Part shown: piece after piece, positions 8,229-16,998 of the stretch
How positions within the stretch are numbered: position 1 is the first letter of the stretch
Layout: each line of letters begins with the position of its first letter
NCBI GenBank assembly: GCA_964344565.1
Contig: CAYFNT010000017.1
Coordinates: 15,729-79,728, forward strand
DNA: 64,000 nucleotides
Direction: 5' to 3'
DNA from: JACNKJ01 sp964344565
Lineage (GTDB): Bacteria; Krumholzibacteriota; Krumholzibacteriia; JACNKJ01
The notes under the pieces: model-generated
The model's input: the letters and a program-made list of their open reading frames with translations, nothing else
Told to the model about the DNA's origin: nothing
Databases searched by the model: none
Translations under genes and position numbers: made by a program

Positions 8229-8696
8229 CTACTCAAGGGAGAGGACAAGAATCTCCGCTAGCTTATCCAGTCCTTCACGATCAATATCATCGAAACGGGC
8301 GAGCTCCGGAGAGTCGAGATCCAGGACGCCGAGAAGGTTCTCGTTCCGGATCAGAGGGACTACGATCTCCGATCGCGAGGCGGAATCGCAGGCGATGTGG
8401 CCGGGAAAGGCGTGCACGTCGGGCACGAGCTGGATCTCGCCGGTGGCGGCGGCCGTGCCGCAGACCCCCTTGCCCATGTCGATGCGAACGCAGGCGGTCT
8501 TGCCCTGGAAGGGTCCGAGCACTAGCCCCCCGTCCTTGTAGAGATAGAATCCCGCCCAGTTGATGTCGGGAAGGTGCTCCCAGATGAGCGCCGCGGTGTT
8601 GGCGGCATTGGCGATGAGGTCAGTCTCGCCTTCGAGCAGGGCTCTCAGTTCGGCTTGCATCTTCGCGTAGCGTTCGCTCTTGCTCACGGCGTTCAC
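8229..8696 (-). CDS. msrC: Free methionine-(R)-sulfoxide reductase (GAF domain)
   Basis: Reduces free L-methionine-R-sulfoxide in oxidative-stress defence. The 155-residue protein is a single GAF domain with the fRMsr signature GPFQGKTACVRI...GKGVCG...HAFPGHIACDS. The three cysteines expected for catalysis and resolution are at C69, C79 and C103. The start is GTG at 8696, overlapping the queG stop as GTGA; the reading frame extends upstream only as a shadow of queG. Co-transcription with the queG-GNAT fusion is likely. No signal peptide is present. Confidence 0.9.
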   Translation of the reverse strand: MNAVSKSERYAKMQAELRALLEGETDLIANAANTAALIWEHLPDINWAGFYLYKDGGLVLGPFQGKTACVRIDMGKGVCGTAAATGEIQLVPDVHAFPGHIACDSASRSEIVVPLIRNENLLGVLDLDSPELARFDDIDREGLDKLAEILVLSLE

Positions 8697-10147
8697 AGCT
8701 CCTTGCTCATGATCACGCTTCGATAGTTGGTCACTTCCCAGTCGGCCTCTCCCACCAGACGATATCCCCAACGTTCGTACATCTCGATGAGATGGGTCGC
8801 TCCCTCGGCGGTGTCCAGGGCCAATTCGCGGGCCCCCCGTTCCCGCGCGAGGATCTCGGCCCGCTCCAGGAGCCCGCGGCCGATGCCCCGGCCCTGCCAT
8901 CCTGGTTCCAGACCGAACTGCTGGAATTTGGCGACGCCTTCCGATTCGTAATACGGCGCGCCCCTCGCCGGATACTCCAGCAGCAGGGTGCCCACGATGC
9001 GTCCATCGACTTCGGCCACCAGACACTCTCCGCGGCCGACGCGCCGGCGGGTGATCTCTTCATCCTGCCAGGTGGCCACGTAGCGAAAGCCCATGTCGGC
9101 CAGCTGGGCGTAGGCGCGATTCAGGATCTCCGTGAGCGCGACGAGGGAGTCGCCGTCTCCGAGAGGGCGAATGGTCACCTCGGAGCCGGATTGTACACGT
9201 GTACAGTCCGCCGATTCAGCGTTTTCCCGGGCGATGGTCGCGTTGCGCTTCATGCCCTCGAGCCCCGCGCGCATGACCGGGGTGCCGGCGAATCGATCGA
9301 GGAAACTCGATTCGTCCAAAGAAAGCAGCTCGGACAGGAGCGGCGCAGTCACCTGGGGCCTCGGCTCGAAATCGGCCTCGCCCGTGGCCGGGGCCTTCTG
9401 GTTCCAGGGACAGACCTCCTGGCAGATGTCGCAGCCGAAGACGTGATCGCCCATGGGTACTGCGAGTTTCACCGGCACCTTGCCCTTGTGCTCGATGGTC
9501 AGATAGCTGATGCAGCGGCCGGCATCGAGAACTCCCGGCTCGGGAAAGGCTTCCGTGGGACAGGCATCCAGGCAGGCCGTGCAGTTCCCGCATCGATCGG
9601 CCACCGGCGAGTCGGGCGGCAGGTCGAGGTCGCAGAGCAGCGCGCCGAGGAAGGTCCAGGAACCGATCTTCTCGTCGATGAGCAGGGTGTTCTTGCCGAT
9701 CCATCCGAGACCCGCGGCGGCCGCGAGGGAGCGCTCGAGCAGAGGCGCCGAATCCACGCAGATGCGCGTGGCGCCGGCGCCGAACTCCTCGCGCAACATG
9801 GACTCGACCCTGCGAAGCCGACCGCGCAGCACCTTGTGATAGTCCCGCCCGCGGGCGTATCGACTCACCTGACCGCGACCCGGCTCCCGCCTATCTTCTC
9901 CGGGCCAGTGATAATTCATGGAAACGAGTATCAGCGATCGGGCCTCGGCGAGCAGTTCCCGCGGATCCTCCCGCAGGCAGCAGTTCCGGTGCATGTATTC
10001 CATGCCGCCGGCTTGGCCCGCGTCCAGCCAGGCCTGATAGCGATCATAGTCCGCCACGCGCTCGGCCGCCGCGAAGCCCACGCGGTCGAATCCCAGAGCG
10101 AGAACTTTCCCGCGAAGCGTTTCCGTCGCCGTGAGGTCGAGGGTCAC
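8693..10147 (-). CDS. queG: Epoxyqueuosine reductase QueG fused to a GNAT acetyltransferase
   Basis: QueG reduces epoxyqueuosine to queuosine at tRNA position 34, using cobalamin and two [4Fe-4S] clusters. Residues 1-310 of 484 are QueG: VDSAPLLER (candidate catalytic D132), ferredoxin motifs CGNCTACLDACP (187-197) and CDICQEVCP (239-247), and the terminal GMKRNATIAREN. The usual helical C-terminal tail is missing. Residues about 323-484 are instead a GNAT domain with acetyl-CoA loop QGRGIG (418-423) and a YERWGY end. The seam encodes CTRV (315-318) and contains a palindrome at 9188-9209. Fusion to GNAT is not usual for QueG, and the acetyl acceptor is unknown. Confidence 0.9.
   Translation of the reverse strand: MTLDLTATETLRGKVLALGFDRVGFAAAERVADYDRYQAWLDAGQAGGMEYMHRNCCLREDPRELLAEARSLILVSMNYHWPGEDRREPGRGQVSRYARGRDYHKVLRGRLRRVESMLREEFGAGATRICVDSAPLLERSLAAAAGLGWIGKNTLLIDEKIGSWTFLGALLCDLDLPPDSPVADRCGNCTACLDACPTEAFPEPGVLDAGRCISYLTIEHKGKVPVKLAVPMGDHVFGCDICQEVCPWNQKAPATGEADFEPRPQVTAPLLSELLSLDESSFLDRFAGTPVMRAGLEGMKRNATIARENAESADCTRVQSGSEVTIRPLGDGDSLVALTEILNRAYAQLADMGFRYVATWQDEEITRRRVGRGECLVAEVDGRIVGTLLLEYPARGAPYYESEGVAKFQQFGLEPGWQGRGIGRGLLERAEILARERGARELALDTAEGATHLIEMYERWGYRLVGEADWEVTNYRSVIMSKEL
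9187..9210. repeat. Palindrome at the QueG-GNAT domain seam
   Basis: A 14-bp perfect palindrome, TGTACACGTGTACA (9192-9205), extends to 24 bp with one mismatched pair. ACACGTGTACAGTCCG recurs exactly at 44744-44759. Confidence 0.75.
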
Positions 10148-10157
10148 CGGGCCTCCG

Positions 10158-12671
10158 TTAGCGGCTGAGTATGAGTTTCTGAGACACCCGCTCTTCGCCC
10201 GACTGCAGCACCGCCATGTAGACGCCGCTGGCCAGATCCACCGGTCGCCAGTCCACCGTGCGGATGATGCCGTCGCCGGGCACCGTGGCCACGCGTTCGA
10301 TCAGGCGGCCGCGTGCATCGAAGATGCTCAGGCTGGTGGACGCTCCCGCGCGAGAGGCGAAACGAAGGGTCGTGGAGCCCGCCACCGGATTGGGATAGGG
10401 CGCATCCAGCATGAGACGGCGGGATGCCGCGCTCCAGCCCTGATCGCCCACCGATGTGGGCTCGGGCAGGTTGATCTCCCATGCGCCGCGCCCGTAAGTG
10501 CCGGCCACGAGCTTGCGCCCCGCGCCGTTGATCTCCAGATCGAGCACCTGCACGTGGGGCAGGCCGTCGCCGTGGGGCGTCCAGTTGGCGCCCGCGTTGT
10601 TCGAATACCAGACGCCGGTCTCCGTGCCGATGTACCAGTCGTTCGGCCGGAGCGGATCCACGGCGATGCAGTGGGTGGGATGGGCGGGCAGGTCTCCCGT
10701 GGCGTCGAGCCAGGTGTATCCGTAGTCGTGGCTCACGGCAACGCTGGCGTGGTCCTCGGAGTAGCCGTAGAATGTCACGAAGACCGTGGCCGGATCGCTG
10801 GGGTGAGCCGTCACCTTCGAAGCCCCGAAGGTTGCGAAGCCGAAGGTGTTGGCGCTGAACCAGGTGTCGCCACCGTCTTGAGAGCCCTTCACCAGATTTC
10901 CGCTGACGGTCCAGACCACGTCGCCGTCCACGGGGCAGATGCTGATCCACTTGGCGCCGTGTCCGGCCACGTTGTACCACCAGCTGCCGCCGGTGGTGGT
11001 CTTGAAGATGCCGTCGCTGGTGGCCGTGAAGAGGGTGTGGGGTTCGATCTGGTTCTCGGCCGTGGGCGCCACCCAGGCGCCGTTGCCCGTGAGGCCGTTC
11101 ATGATCGTGGTCCAGCCCTGTCCGCCGTCATAGCTGCGCACGTGATTGCCGAACTGCCATTCGCTGTAGACATGGTTGTGATTGAGGGGCGAGATGTTGG
11201 TGACCATGCCGTCGGCGTAGAGCGTAGAACTGAACCAGCTGTCCAACTCGGTGCGGCCGGGCACGCCGTTGTCCTGGGTGCCGCCCATCATGAAGATGGG
11301 ATCGGTCTGCGCCACGGCGATGTCGTAGAACTGATAGGTCACCAGTCCCGCGCGTCGCTCCTCGAAGTTGAGTCCGTCGTCTTCGGAGCGCCACACGCCG
11401 CCGTCGGTGCCCACCCAGATCACGTCGCTGAAGCCAGGCTGGTAGACCGCCGCGTGATGATCCACGTGCACGTCGGTGGCGGTGCCCATGGTGTCGTTGC
11501 CGCCGGTCTCCACCCAGTTGACACCGCCGTCGGTGCTGCGATAGAGCCGCACCCCGCCGGCGATGAGCACGCTGCTGTCATCGGGATCCACGGCCATGGT
11601 CACGTTGTACCAGCCCTGACCGCCGGTCATGTTGACGGTCGTGTTGCGCGCCTCCCAGCTGGCACCGCCGTCGGCGCTGCGGTAGATGCCCAGGGTCTGG
11701 CTCGTGTTGCGATTGACGAAGTGCACGTAGACCGTTTCGGGATCGTCCGCCGTGACGCCCAGGCGCGAGTTGCCGATGACCGTAGCGCCGGGCTGTCCCG
11801 TGCCGGCCAGCGCGAAGCTGAGACCGTCGTTGGTGGACACGTAGACGCCCGCCTCGCCGATATAGAAACCCTTCACGGCGTAGACCGTGTTCGGACCCCC
11901 CGGCTTCCAGACCACGTCCCACCAGGGTCCCTCGGCGATGCGGAACCAGTTCTGGCCCTCATCCAGGCTGCGCCATAGGCCGTCCCTGGCCGCGGCCAGG
12001 ATGGTGCCCGTGGTCGGATTCACCTCGATGGCGTTGAAGCCGTGCCCGTGATTGACCTCGTAGCTGAGGCTGGTCTGTTCCCAGGTCTCGCCGGCGTCCT
12101 CGGATCTGAGCATGCCCAGGCCCCAGACGCCAGCGCCGTTGCCTTCCCCCGAGCCCAACAGGACCACATCGGGATTCCAGGGCAGCACGGCCACGGCCCC
12201 CACTTCCAGCACCGGCAGTTGGTCGGTGCTCGTGGCGTAGCTCAGTCCGCCGTCGACCGACTTCCAGAGACCGCCGCTGGCCGAGGCCACGTAGAGGATG
12301 TCCGGATCCGTCGGATGGAAGGCGATGTCCAGGATGCGCCCCGACATGCCGGTGGGCCCCACCGAGAACCAGCCGCGCAGAGCCTCGGCGTCGCGAAGGT
12401 TTTCCCGTTCGCGTCGAGCCTCGGAGACTTCCCAGCGTCGAGCCGGATCGGGCAGTCCGCCGTTATCGAGGCGATCCTCGTAGAACCATTTGGCGCGGTT
12501 GTAGGGCTTCCATCCGCTGCCGGGTTCGCTCTTGAGCTGGGGCTTAGCCTCGTAGAAGGCCTCCATTTCGCTCAGCCATGTTCGGACTTCGAGACTGGCT
12601 TCGGAAGTCGTGGCGTAAGCGGTCGATGAAAGCAGAACGAGGGCGAACATGCAGATGCGGATCGCGGCCAT
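10158..12671 (-). CDS. Secreted Asp-box beta-propeller protein with type IX-like C-terminal domain
   Basis: An 837-residue exported protein. The start at 12671 gives signal peptide MAAIRICMFALVLLSSTAYA after a GGGAG site; an upstream in-frame extension has no ribosome site. Residues about 115-745 contain at least nine Asp-box (BNR) turns such as SVDGGLSY, SEDAGETW, SLDEGQNW, SADGGASW, STDGGVNW, SQDGGDTW and SHDYGYTW, as in sortilin/GH74-type propellers. Catalytic residues cannot be assigned, so an enzyme call is not made. Residues about 753-837 (APYPNPV, LSIFDARGRLIERV, ASGVYMAVL) resemble a type IX secretion sorting or FlgD-like Ig domain. It stands alone between mqnC and queG. Confidence 0.82.
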   Translation of the reverse strand: MAAIRICMFALVLLSSTAYATTSEASLEVRTWLSEMEAFYEAKPQLKSEPGSGWKPYNRAKWFYEDRLDNGGLPDPARRWEVSEARRERENLRDAEALRGWFSVGPTGMSGRILDIAFHPTDPDILYVASASGGLWKSVDGGLSYATSTDQLPVLEVGAVAVLPWNPDVVLLGSGEGNGAGVWGLGMLRSEDAGETWEQTSLSYEVNHGHGFNAIEVNPTTGTILAAARDGLWRSLDEGQNWFRIAEGPWWDVVWKPGGPNTVYAVKGFYIGEAGVYVSTNDGLSFALAGTGQPGATVIGNSRLGVTADDPETVYVHFVNRNTSQTLGIYRSADGGASWEARNTTVNMTGGQGWYNVTMAVDPDDSSVLIAGGVRLYRSTDGGVNWVETGGNDTMGTATDVHVDHHAAVYQPGFSDVIWVGTDGGVWRSEDDGLNFEERRAGLVTYQFYDIAVAQTDPIFMMGGTQDNGVPGRTELDSWFSSTLYADGMVTNISPLNHNHVYSEWQFGNHVRSYDGGQGWTTIMNGLTGNGAWVAPTAENQIEPHTLFTATSDGIFKTTTGGSWWYNVAGHGAKWISICPVDGDVVWTVSGNLVKGSQDGGDTWFSANTFGFATFGASKVTAHPSDPATVFVTFYGYSEDHASVAVSHDYGYTWLDATGDLPAHPTHCIAVDPLRPNDWYIGTETGVWYSNNAGANWTPHGDGLPHVQVLDLEINGAGRKLVAGTYGRGAWEINLPEPTSVGDQGWSAASRRLMLDAPYPNPVAGSTTLRFASRAGASTSLSIFDARGRLIERVATVPGDGIIRTVDWRPVDLASGVYMAVLQSGEERVSQKLILSR

Positions 12672-12756
12672 GATGGGGCATCTCCCTGGTAGGAAAGGGA
12701 AGCTGGGTGCCTTAATGCTATCACAGATCAAGGGGCCCATAAAGCGAGCCCGGCAG

Positions 12757-13854
12757 CTAGGCGTCGAGCACCTCGAGCACATCGTAGCGCTGATTGCGCA
12801 GGGCCGGCGTGAAACCCGCGTCGCGGATGAGACGCTCGATCTCCTCGCGGGGCATCAGGAATTTCGCCCCGGCCTGGCTGACCACGTTCTCCTCCAGCAT
12901 GAGGCTGCCGAAATCGTTGGCGCCGAAACGCATGGCCACCTGTCCGATCTTCGCGCCCATGGTGACGTAGCTGAGCTGGAGGTTCTCGAAGTTGTCGAGG
13001 TAGAGCCGGCTGAGGGCCAGCACCCGCAGGTACTCCACCGAAGTCGCCTTGGGTGTTTTCAGATGCGTGTTCTCGGGCTGGAAGGTCCAGGGGATGAAGG
13101 CCGTGAAGCCTCCGGTGCGATCCTGCAGTTCGCGGAGCCGGTCGAAGTGCTCGAGGATGTCCGTATCCTCCTCCACGTGGCCGAACATCATGGTGGCCGT
13201 GGTGCGCATGCCGATCTCGTGGGCGATCTCCATGACCTCGAGCCATTCGTCGCTGCTGTCCTTCAGGGGCGCGATCTTCTTGCGCACGGGATCCGACAGG
13301 ATCTCCGCGCCGCCGCCCGGCACCGAATCGAGCCCGGCCTCGCGAAGGCGGATGAGGGTTTCCTTCACCGAGAGATCGCTGAACTCGGCGATGCGCCGGA
13401 TCTCCACCGGACTGAAGGCGTGCACGTGGATCTCGAAGTGGTCCTTGATCCAGCGCAGCATCTCCTCGTACCAGTCGATCTTCAGGTCGGGATGCACGCC
13501 TCCCTGCATGAGGATCTGCGTGCCCCCCACGTCGAGGGTTTCCTGAATCTTCTGGCCCAGCTCCTCGAAGCTGAGCACATAGGTCTCTTCGTGACCGGGC
13601 CTGCGATAGAAGGCGCAGAACTTGCAGTACACGTTGCAGACGTTGGTGTAGTTGATGTTCCGGTCGAGGATGAAGGTGACCTGCTCTTCCGGATGCATGG
13701 CACCCCGCCGAGAATCGGCGGCGCGACCGAGATCGAGCAAATCGGCCTCGCGGAAGAGCGCCAGTCCCTCTTCGCGGCTGAGCCGTTCACCCTTCGCCGC
13801 CTTGTCGAGCAGGGCGCGCAGGTCCGCCTGGGTTTTGGCCTCGCTCAATGCCAT
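12757..13854 (-). CDS. mqnC: Dehypoxanthine futalosine cyclase MqnC
   Basis: Radical-SAM enzyme of the futalosine menaquinone route, cyclising dehypoxanthine futalosine to cyclic DHFL. The 365-residue product has the canonical cluster motif CNVYCKFCAF (C73, C77, C80), and RNINYTN, HVHAFSPVEI, PGGGAEIL and WTFQPENT are family hallmarks. Its ATG lies 10 bases inside the end of mqnE, so the two are translationally coupled. Menaquinone made by this route would be the electron acceptor for the complex I-like and Rnf-linked chains encoded further along the window. Confidence 0.95.
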   Translation of the reverse strand: MALSEAKTQADLRALLDKAAKGERLSREEGLALFREADLLDLGRAADSRRGAMHPEEQVTFILDRNINYTNVCNVYCKFCAFYRRPGHEETYVLSFEELGQKIQETLDVGGTQILMQGGVHPDLKIDWYEEMLRWIKDHFEIHVHAFSPVEIRRIAEFSDLSVKETLIRLREAGLDSVPGGGAEILSDPVRKKIAPLKDSSDEWLEVMEIAHEIGMRTTATMMFGHVEEDTDILEHFDRLRELQDRTGGFTAFIPWTFQPENTHLKTPKATSVEYLRVLALSRLYLDNFENLQLSYVTMGAKIGQVAMRFGANDFGSLMLEENVVSQAGAKFLMPREEIERLIRDAGFTPALRNQRYDVLEVLDA

Positions 13855-14927
13855 GCGCGCACCTCCTCGTAGACCGTGTTGCGTTCGACGGGAAGCCGCC
13901 CGGCCTTACGAATGAGGCGCACCAATTCCTCCTGATGGATGTGCTCCGGTGTGGTCCCCCCCGCGTCGTGCGTGATGCGCTCGCGCACCACGGTGCCGTC
14001 GATGTCGTTGGCGCCGAATCTGAGTCCCAGCTGGCTGAGCTTCTCGGTGACCATGATCCAGTAGGTCTTCACGTGGCGGAAGTTGTCCAGGAAGAGCCGC
14101 GACACGGCCAGGGTGCGCAGGTCGTCCAGCCCCGTGGTGAAGGTGTCCACGGGAAGCGGGTTGTTTTCGGGGTGATAGGCCAGGGGGATGAAGGCCTGGA
14201 AGCCGCCGGTCTCGTCCTGGAGCCTGCGCAGGCGATCCATGTGATCCACCCGGTCCTCCAGCGATTCGATGTGTCCGTAGAGCATGGTGGCGTTGGACGG
14301 CAGGCCCAGCTCGTGGGCCGCCCGATGCACCTCGAACCAGCGGTCGGTCCAGCTCTTGTGTCCGCAGAGCTTCTCGCGGATTTCCTCCTGGAAGATCTCG
14401 GCGCCGCCCCCGGGCAGGCTGCCCACGCCGGCCTCTCGCATGTCCACCAGAACCTCTTCCACGCTGAGGCCGGTGAGCCGTGTGAAGTGGTCGATCTCAA
14501 CCGCGGTCCAGGCCTTCAGATGCACTTCCGGATGGGCCTCGTGCAGCAGGCTGATGATGCCGCGGTACCAGTCGTACTTCTTGCGAGGATGAATCCCCCC
14601 CACGATGTGTATCTCCCTCGCGCCCTCGGCCTCCATGCCGGCGGCCGCCTCGAGGATCTGTTCGTCCGACATGGTGTAGCCGTGATCGTCCTTGAGCGTG
14701 GCGGCGAAGGAGCAGAACTGGCAGCTCTTCGTGTAGACGCAGACGTTGGTGGGATTGATGTGCCGGTTGATGTTGAAGTAGACCTTGCGGCCGTTCTTCG
14801 CCGTGTTGACCGCATCGGCCATCTCGCCCAGGGCGAAGAGATCGTCGCTGCGATAGAGGACGAGGGCATCCTCACGACTGAGACGCTCGCCGGACTCGAT
14901 CTTGGCGCGGATGGAATCGAGGCTCAT
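13845..14927 (-). CDS. mqnE: Aminofutalosine synthase MqnE
   Basis: Radical-SAM enzyme that adds the adenosyl radical to 3-(1-carboxyvinyl)oxybenzoate, making aminofutalosine in the menaquinone pathway. The 360-residue protein shows INRHINPTNVC, GGIHPRKKYDWY, AWTAVEIDHF, SLPGGGAEIF and PLAYHPENNP. The cluster cysteines read CVYTKSCQFC (C63, C69, C72), which is CX5CX2C rather than the common CX3CX2C. The start at MSLDSIRAKI (14927) is chosen over an upstream in-frame start because the preceding residues are not conserved in type. mqnA, mqnB and mqnD are not in the window. Confidence 0.93.
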   Translation of the reverse strand: MSLDSIRAKIESGERLSREDALVLYRSDDLFALGEMADAVNTAKNGRKVYFNINRHINPTNVCVYTKSCQFCSFAATLKDDHGYTMSDEQILEAAAGMEAEGAREIHIVGGIHPRKKYDWYRGIISLLHEAHPEVHLKAWTAVEIDHFTRLTGLSVEEVLVDMREAGVGSLPGGGAEIFQEEIREKLCGHKSWTDRWFEVHRAAHELGLPSNATMLYGHIESLEDRVDHMDRLRRLQDETGGFQAFIPLAYHPENNPLPVDTFTTGLDDLRTLAVSRLFLDNFRHVKTYWIMVTEKLSQLGLRFGANDIDGTVVRERITHDAGGTTPEHIHQEELVRLIRKAGRLPVERNTVYEEVRAWH

Positions 14928-15024
14928 GGGGACTTCCGTCGGTGAAGGGGTCCGGAGAATATACATGCGAGGGCCCGGGGCATCAACGATTGACCGGGGG
15001 CGCCGAGCGAATTAGCCTCGGGCC

Positions 15025-15873
15025 ATGAAACGATCCCTGATGCTTTCGCTCTTTCCGATCCTCATGTCCATAAGCGCCTGCGGCGAGGCCGACCGCTGGG
15101 AGGCCGTTCTCGAGCGCAATGCCGATGGGCTCTACCCCGTCGCCGTCATGGACTCGATCCTCGCGGCCGAGAAAAGCCTGCCCACGGCCCGGCGCATGGG
15201 TCTCTGGGCGCGGCGGTTCCTGGACGCCGACGAGTCGAGTTACCTCTTCGGCCTGGCCGAGGGCGGATACGTGAGCGAAGGGCTCATCGTGAGCGACCGC
15301 GTGCACGACTGCGTGAGCCTCACCTATCGCGTGAGCGAACTGGCCCGAGCATCCAGCGTCGAGACTGCCCTTCGCATGGCCCTGGGCACGCGTTTCGCGG
15401 GGGCGGAACTCGACTCGGTGATCGGACCCGACGGACGGGCCGACTACGATCGCCCCGAGCACCTGGACTACAGCCTTGACATGATCCGCACCGGCCACTG
15501 GGGCCGAGACGTCACACGCGAACTCAGCGGCGCCGGACCCGACGGCGTGGGCAGCAGCCGCTATCCCGCCGATAGTTTCTGGTTCCTGCCCCAGGGCTCC
15601 ATGGTTGAAGATGAACTTGCCGAGGGCGACATCGTCTGGCTGGTGCTGAGTCCCTACCACGAGTCCGCGCGGAAGCTGCGCAAGGAGTACGGCCTGGTCA
15701 TCGGCCACATCGGCATGATCATCGTGGAAGAAGGTCGTCCCTGGCTCGTGCACGCGGCCTCGAGCTCCCTGGACGGATGGTACGAAGGCGGCCGGGTGGT
15801 CGCAGTGCCCCTGGCGGAGTATCTCGCGCGGGTCGAGCGCTACTACGGGGTGATGGTGACGAGATTTAACTGA
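15025..15873 (+). CDS. DUF1460 / amidase-like lipoprotein
   Basis: A 282-residue predicted lipoprotein. MKRSLMLSLFPILMSISAC gives a lipobox cysteine at residue 19. The mature part resembles DUF1460, an NlpC/P60-like papain-fold family proposed to act on cell-wall peptides. A candidate catalytic cysteine lies in HDCVSLTY (C96), and histidines in GHIGMI (H228) and LVHAASSS (H243) are in the expected order. The gene is monocistronic, divergent from mqnE with a short intergenic gap. The family call is by motif order only. Confidence 0.65.
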   Translation: MKRSLMLSLFPILMSISACGEADRWEAVLERNADGLYPVAVMDSILAAEKSLPTARRMGLWARRFLDADESSYLFGLAEGGYVSEGLIVSDRVHDCVSLTYRVSELARASSVETALRMALGTRFAGAELDSVIGPDGRADYDRPEHLDYSLDMIRTGHWGRDVTRELSGAGPDGVGSSRYPADSFWFLPQGSMVEDELAEGDIVWLVLSPYHESARKLRKEYGLVIGHIGMIIVEEGRPWLVHAASSSLDGWYEGGRVVAVPLAEYLARVERYYGVMVTRFN

Positions 15874-15968
15874 TCAGCTTCCCATTTCTGGTGAGCTCGC
15901 CCTTCCGACCTCTCGATCACATTTGCGCGAAGCACGGCATATCTTATTAGTTAACATTGCCTTAAGCA

Positions 15969-15997
15969 TTGACAGCACCCAGGCTTGTTAGTATTAT
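15969..15997 (+). promoter_or_regulatory. Near-consensus sigma70 promoter of the HNH gene
   Basis: TTGACA (15969-15974), a 17-bp spacer and TATTAT (15992-15997) form one of the strongest-looking promoters in the window. Transcription would begin at about 16004, some 40 bases before the HNH start codon. Confidence 0.7.
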
Positions 15998-16045
15998 TCA
16001 GCCTTCCCCACACCCTCCTCCCATTTGCACAACAGGAGGGAATCC

Positions 16046-16996
16046 ATGCCGCGACGACCCGCACGACACATCCACGAATCCCTGCTCGAGGCGCTCTCAG
16101 CGCTGCGTCGAGCCGAGCAGAATGCCGTACTTCTCTTCGCCGAGCTGTTGAAGCATCGCCTCTATCGAGATCTCGGCTATGCGACTATCCATCTTTATGC
16201 GAGCGAGGCCTTGGGGTTTTCACGAAGGAAGACCTATCAGTTCATCCGTCTTGCGAACTCTCTGGAGCAACTTCCAGAGTTGAAAGCCAGCATCAAGAAA
16301 AACGATCTGCCCTGGACCAAGGCTCGCGTCATCGCGGACCTTGCCACCCCCAAGACTCAAAAGCGATGGATCGCGGAAGCCAGGAAGTCGAGCCGCCGCG
16401 AGCTGGAAAGGAAGGCAAGACTTGCGCGGGCGAAAACGAAATCAGGTATCGAGCAGCCTGCGCTCGAACTCGGCCCGAAAGACGACCTACCGGCCGCTCC
16501 CGTCGATATTCGCCTCCGTTTCACGCCTGAGCAAATCTCGCGGTTCGAAGCCATCATCGAAGTTTTTCGGAAGCGGGGCAGGAATGCCGCGAGGGAAGAC
16601 CTGATTCTGGAAGCTCTGGATTCCCTGCTCGGGGATGAAGAGTGCACCCGGGTGCACTCTTCAAGTTCCTATCAAATCATCGCCTATCGATGTGACGAGT
16701 GCGGAAGGACGAGCCTGAAGACCTCGAGAGGAAACCTGCGGATCGACAAGGCAAGAACCGAGGTGATAAGCTGCGATTCGAAGACCCTGACACATGGAAC
16801 GAACCGGTCGAGTATTGCCCCGACTCTGCGTGCGCGAGTCCTTGCACGCGATGGACATCGCTGCAGCACTCCTGGCTGTCGGCATCGTCATTTCCTGGAA
16901 GTTCACCACAAGAAGCCGAGATCTAGAGGCGGCGGCGATCAGATCGACAACCTCATCACACTCTGCTCTGCCTGCCATCAGCAGGCCCACCGCTGA
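16046..16996 (+). CDS. HNH endonuclease-domain protein
   Basis: A 316-residue protein with start ATG 16046 behind AGGAGGGA. Residues about 5-125 are helical and basic, residues about 150-195 form a second helical part, and CDECGR...VISCD (about 212-242) is a possible zinc ribbon. Residues about 265-316 are an HNH nuclease: RVLARDGHRCSTPGC, LEVHHKKPRSRGG and DNLITLCSACHQQAH. Similar stand-alone HNH proteins are common and often of unknown role. A 28-bp perfect palindrome (16636-16663) sits in the linker before the zinc-ribbon part and encodes ECTRVHSS. Codon use is less GC-rich than neighbouring genes, which fits mobility. No associated transposase or intron RNA was seen. Confidence 0.82.
   Translation: MPRRPARHIHESLLEALSALRRAEQNAVLLFAELLKHRLYRDLGYATIHLYASEALGFSRRKTYQFIRLANSLEQLPELKASIKKNDLPWTKARVIADLATPKTQKRWIAEARKSSRRELERKARLARAKTKSGIEQPALELGPKDDLPAAPVDIRLRFTPEQISRFEAIIEVFRKRGRNAAREDLILEALDSLLGDEECTRVHSSSSYQIIAYRCDECGRTSLKTSRGNLRIDKARTEVISCDSKTLTHGTNRSSIAPTLRARVLARDGHRCSTPGCRHRHFLEVHHKKPRSRGGGDQIDNLITLCSACHQQAHR
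16636..16663. repeat. 28-bp perfect palindrome inside the HNH gene
   Basis: TGAAGAGTGCACCC is followed directly by its exact reverse complement, centred between 16649 and 16650. The core CACCCGGGTG is shared with the repeats at 24973, 26409 and 44829. Confidence 0.85.
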
Positions 16997-16998
16997 GA

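Noticed and set aside
16046..16996. Group I/II intron or intein homing endonuclease
   Set aside because: The HNH gene is free-standing with its own promoter; no intron core, intein splice motifs or split host gene were seen.
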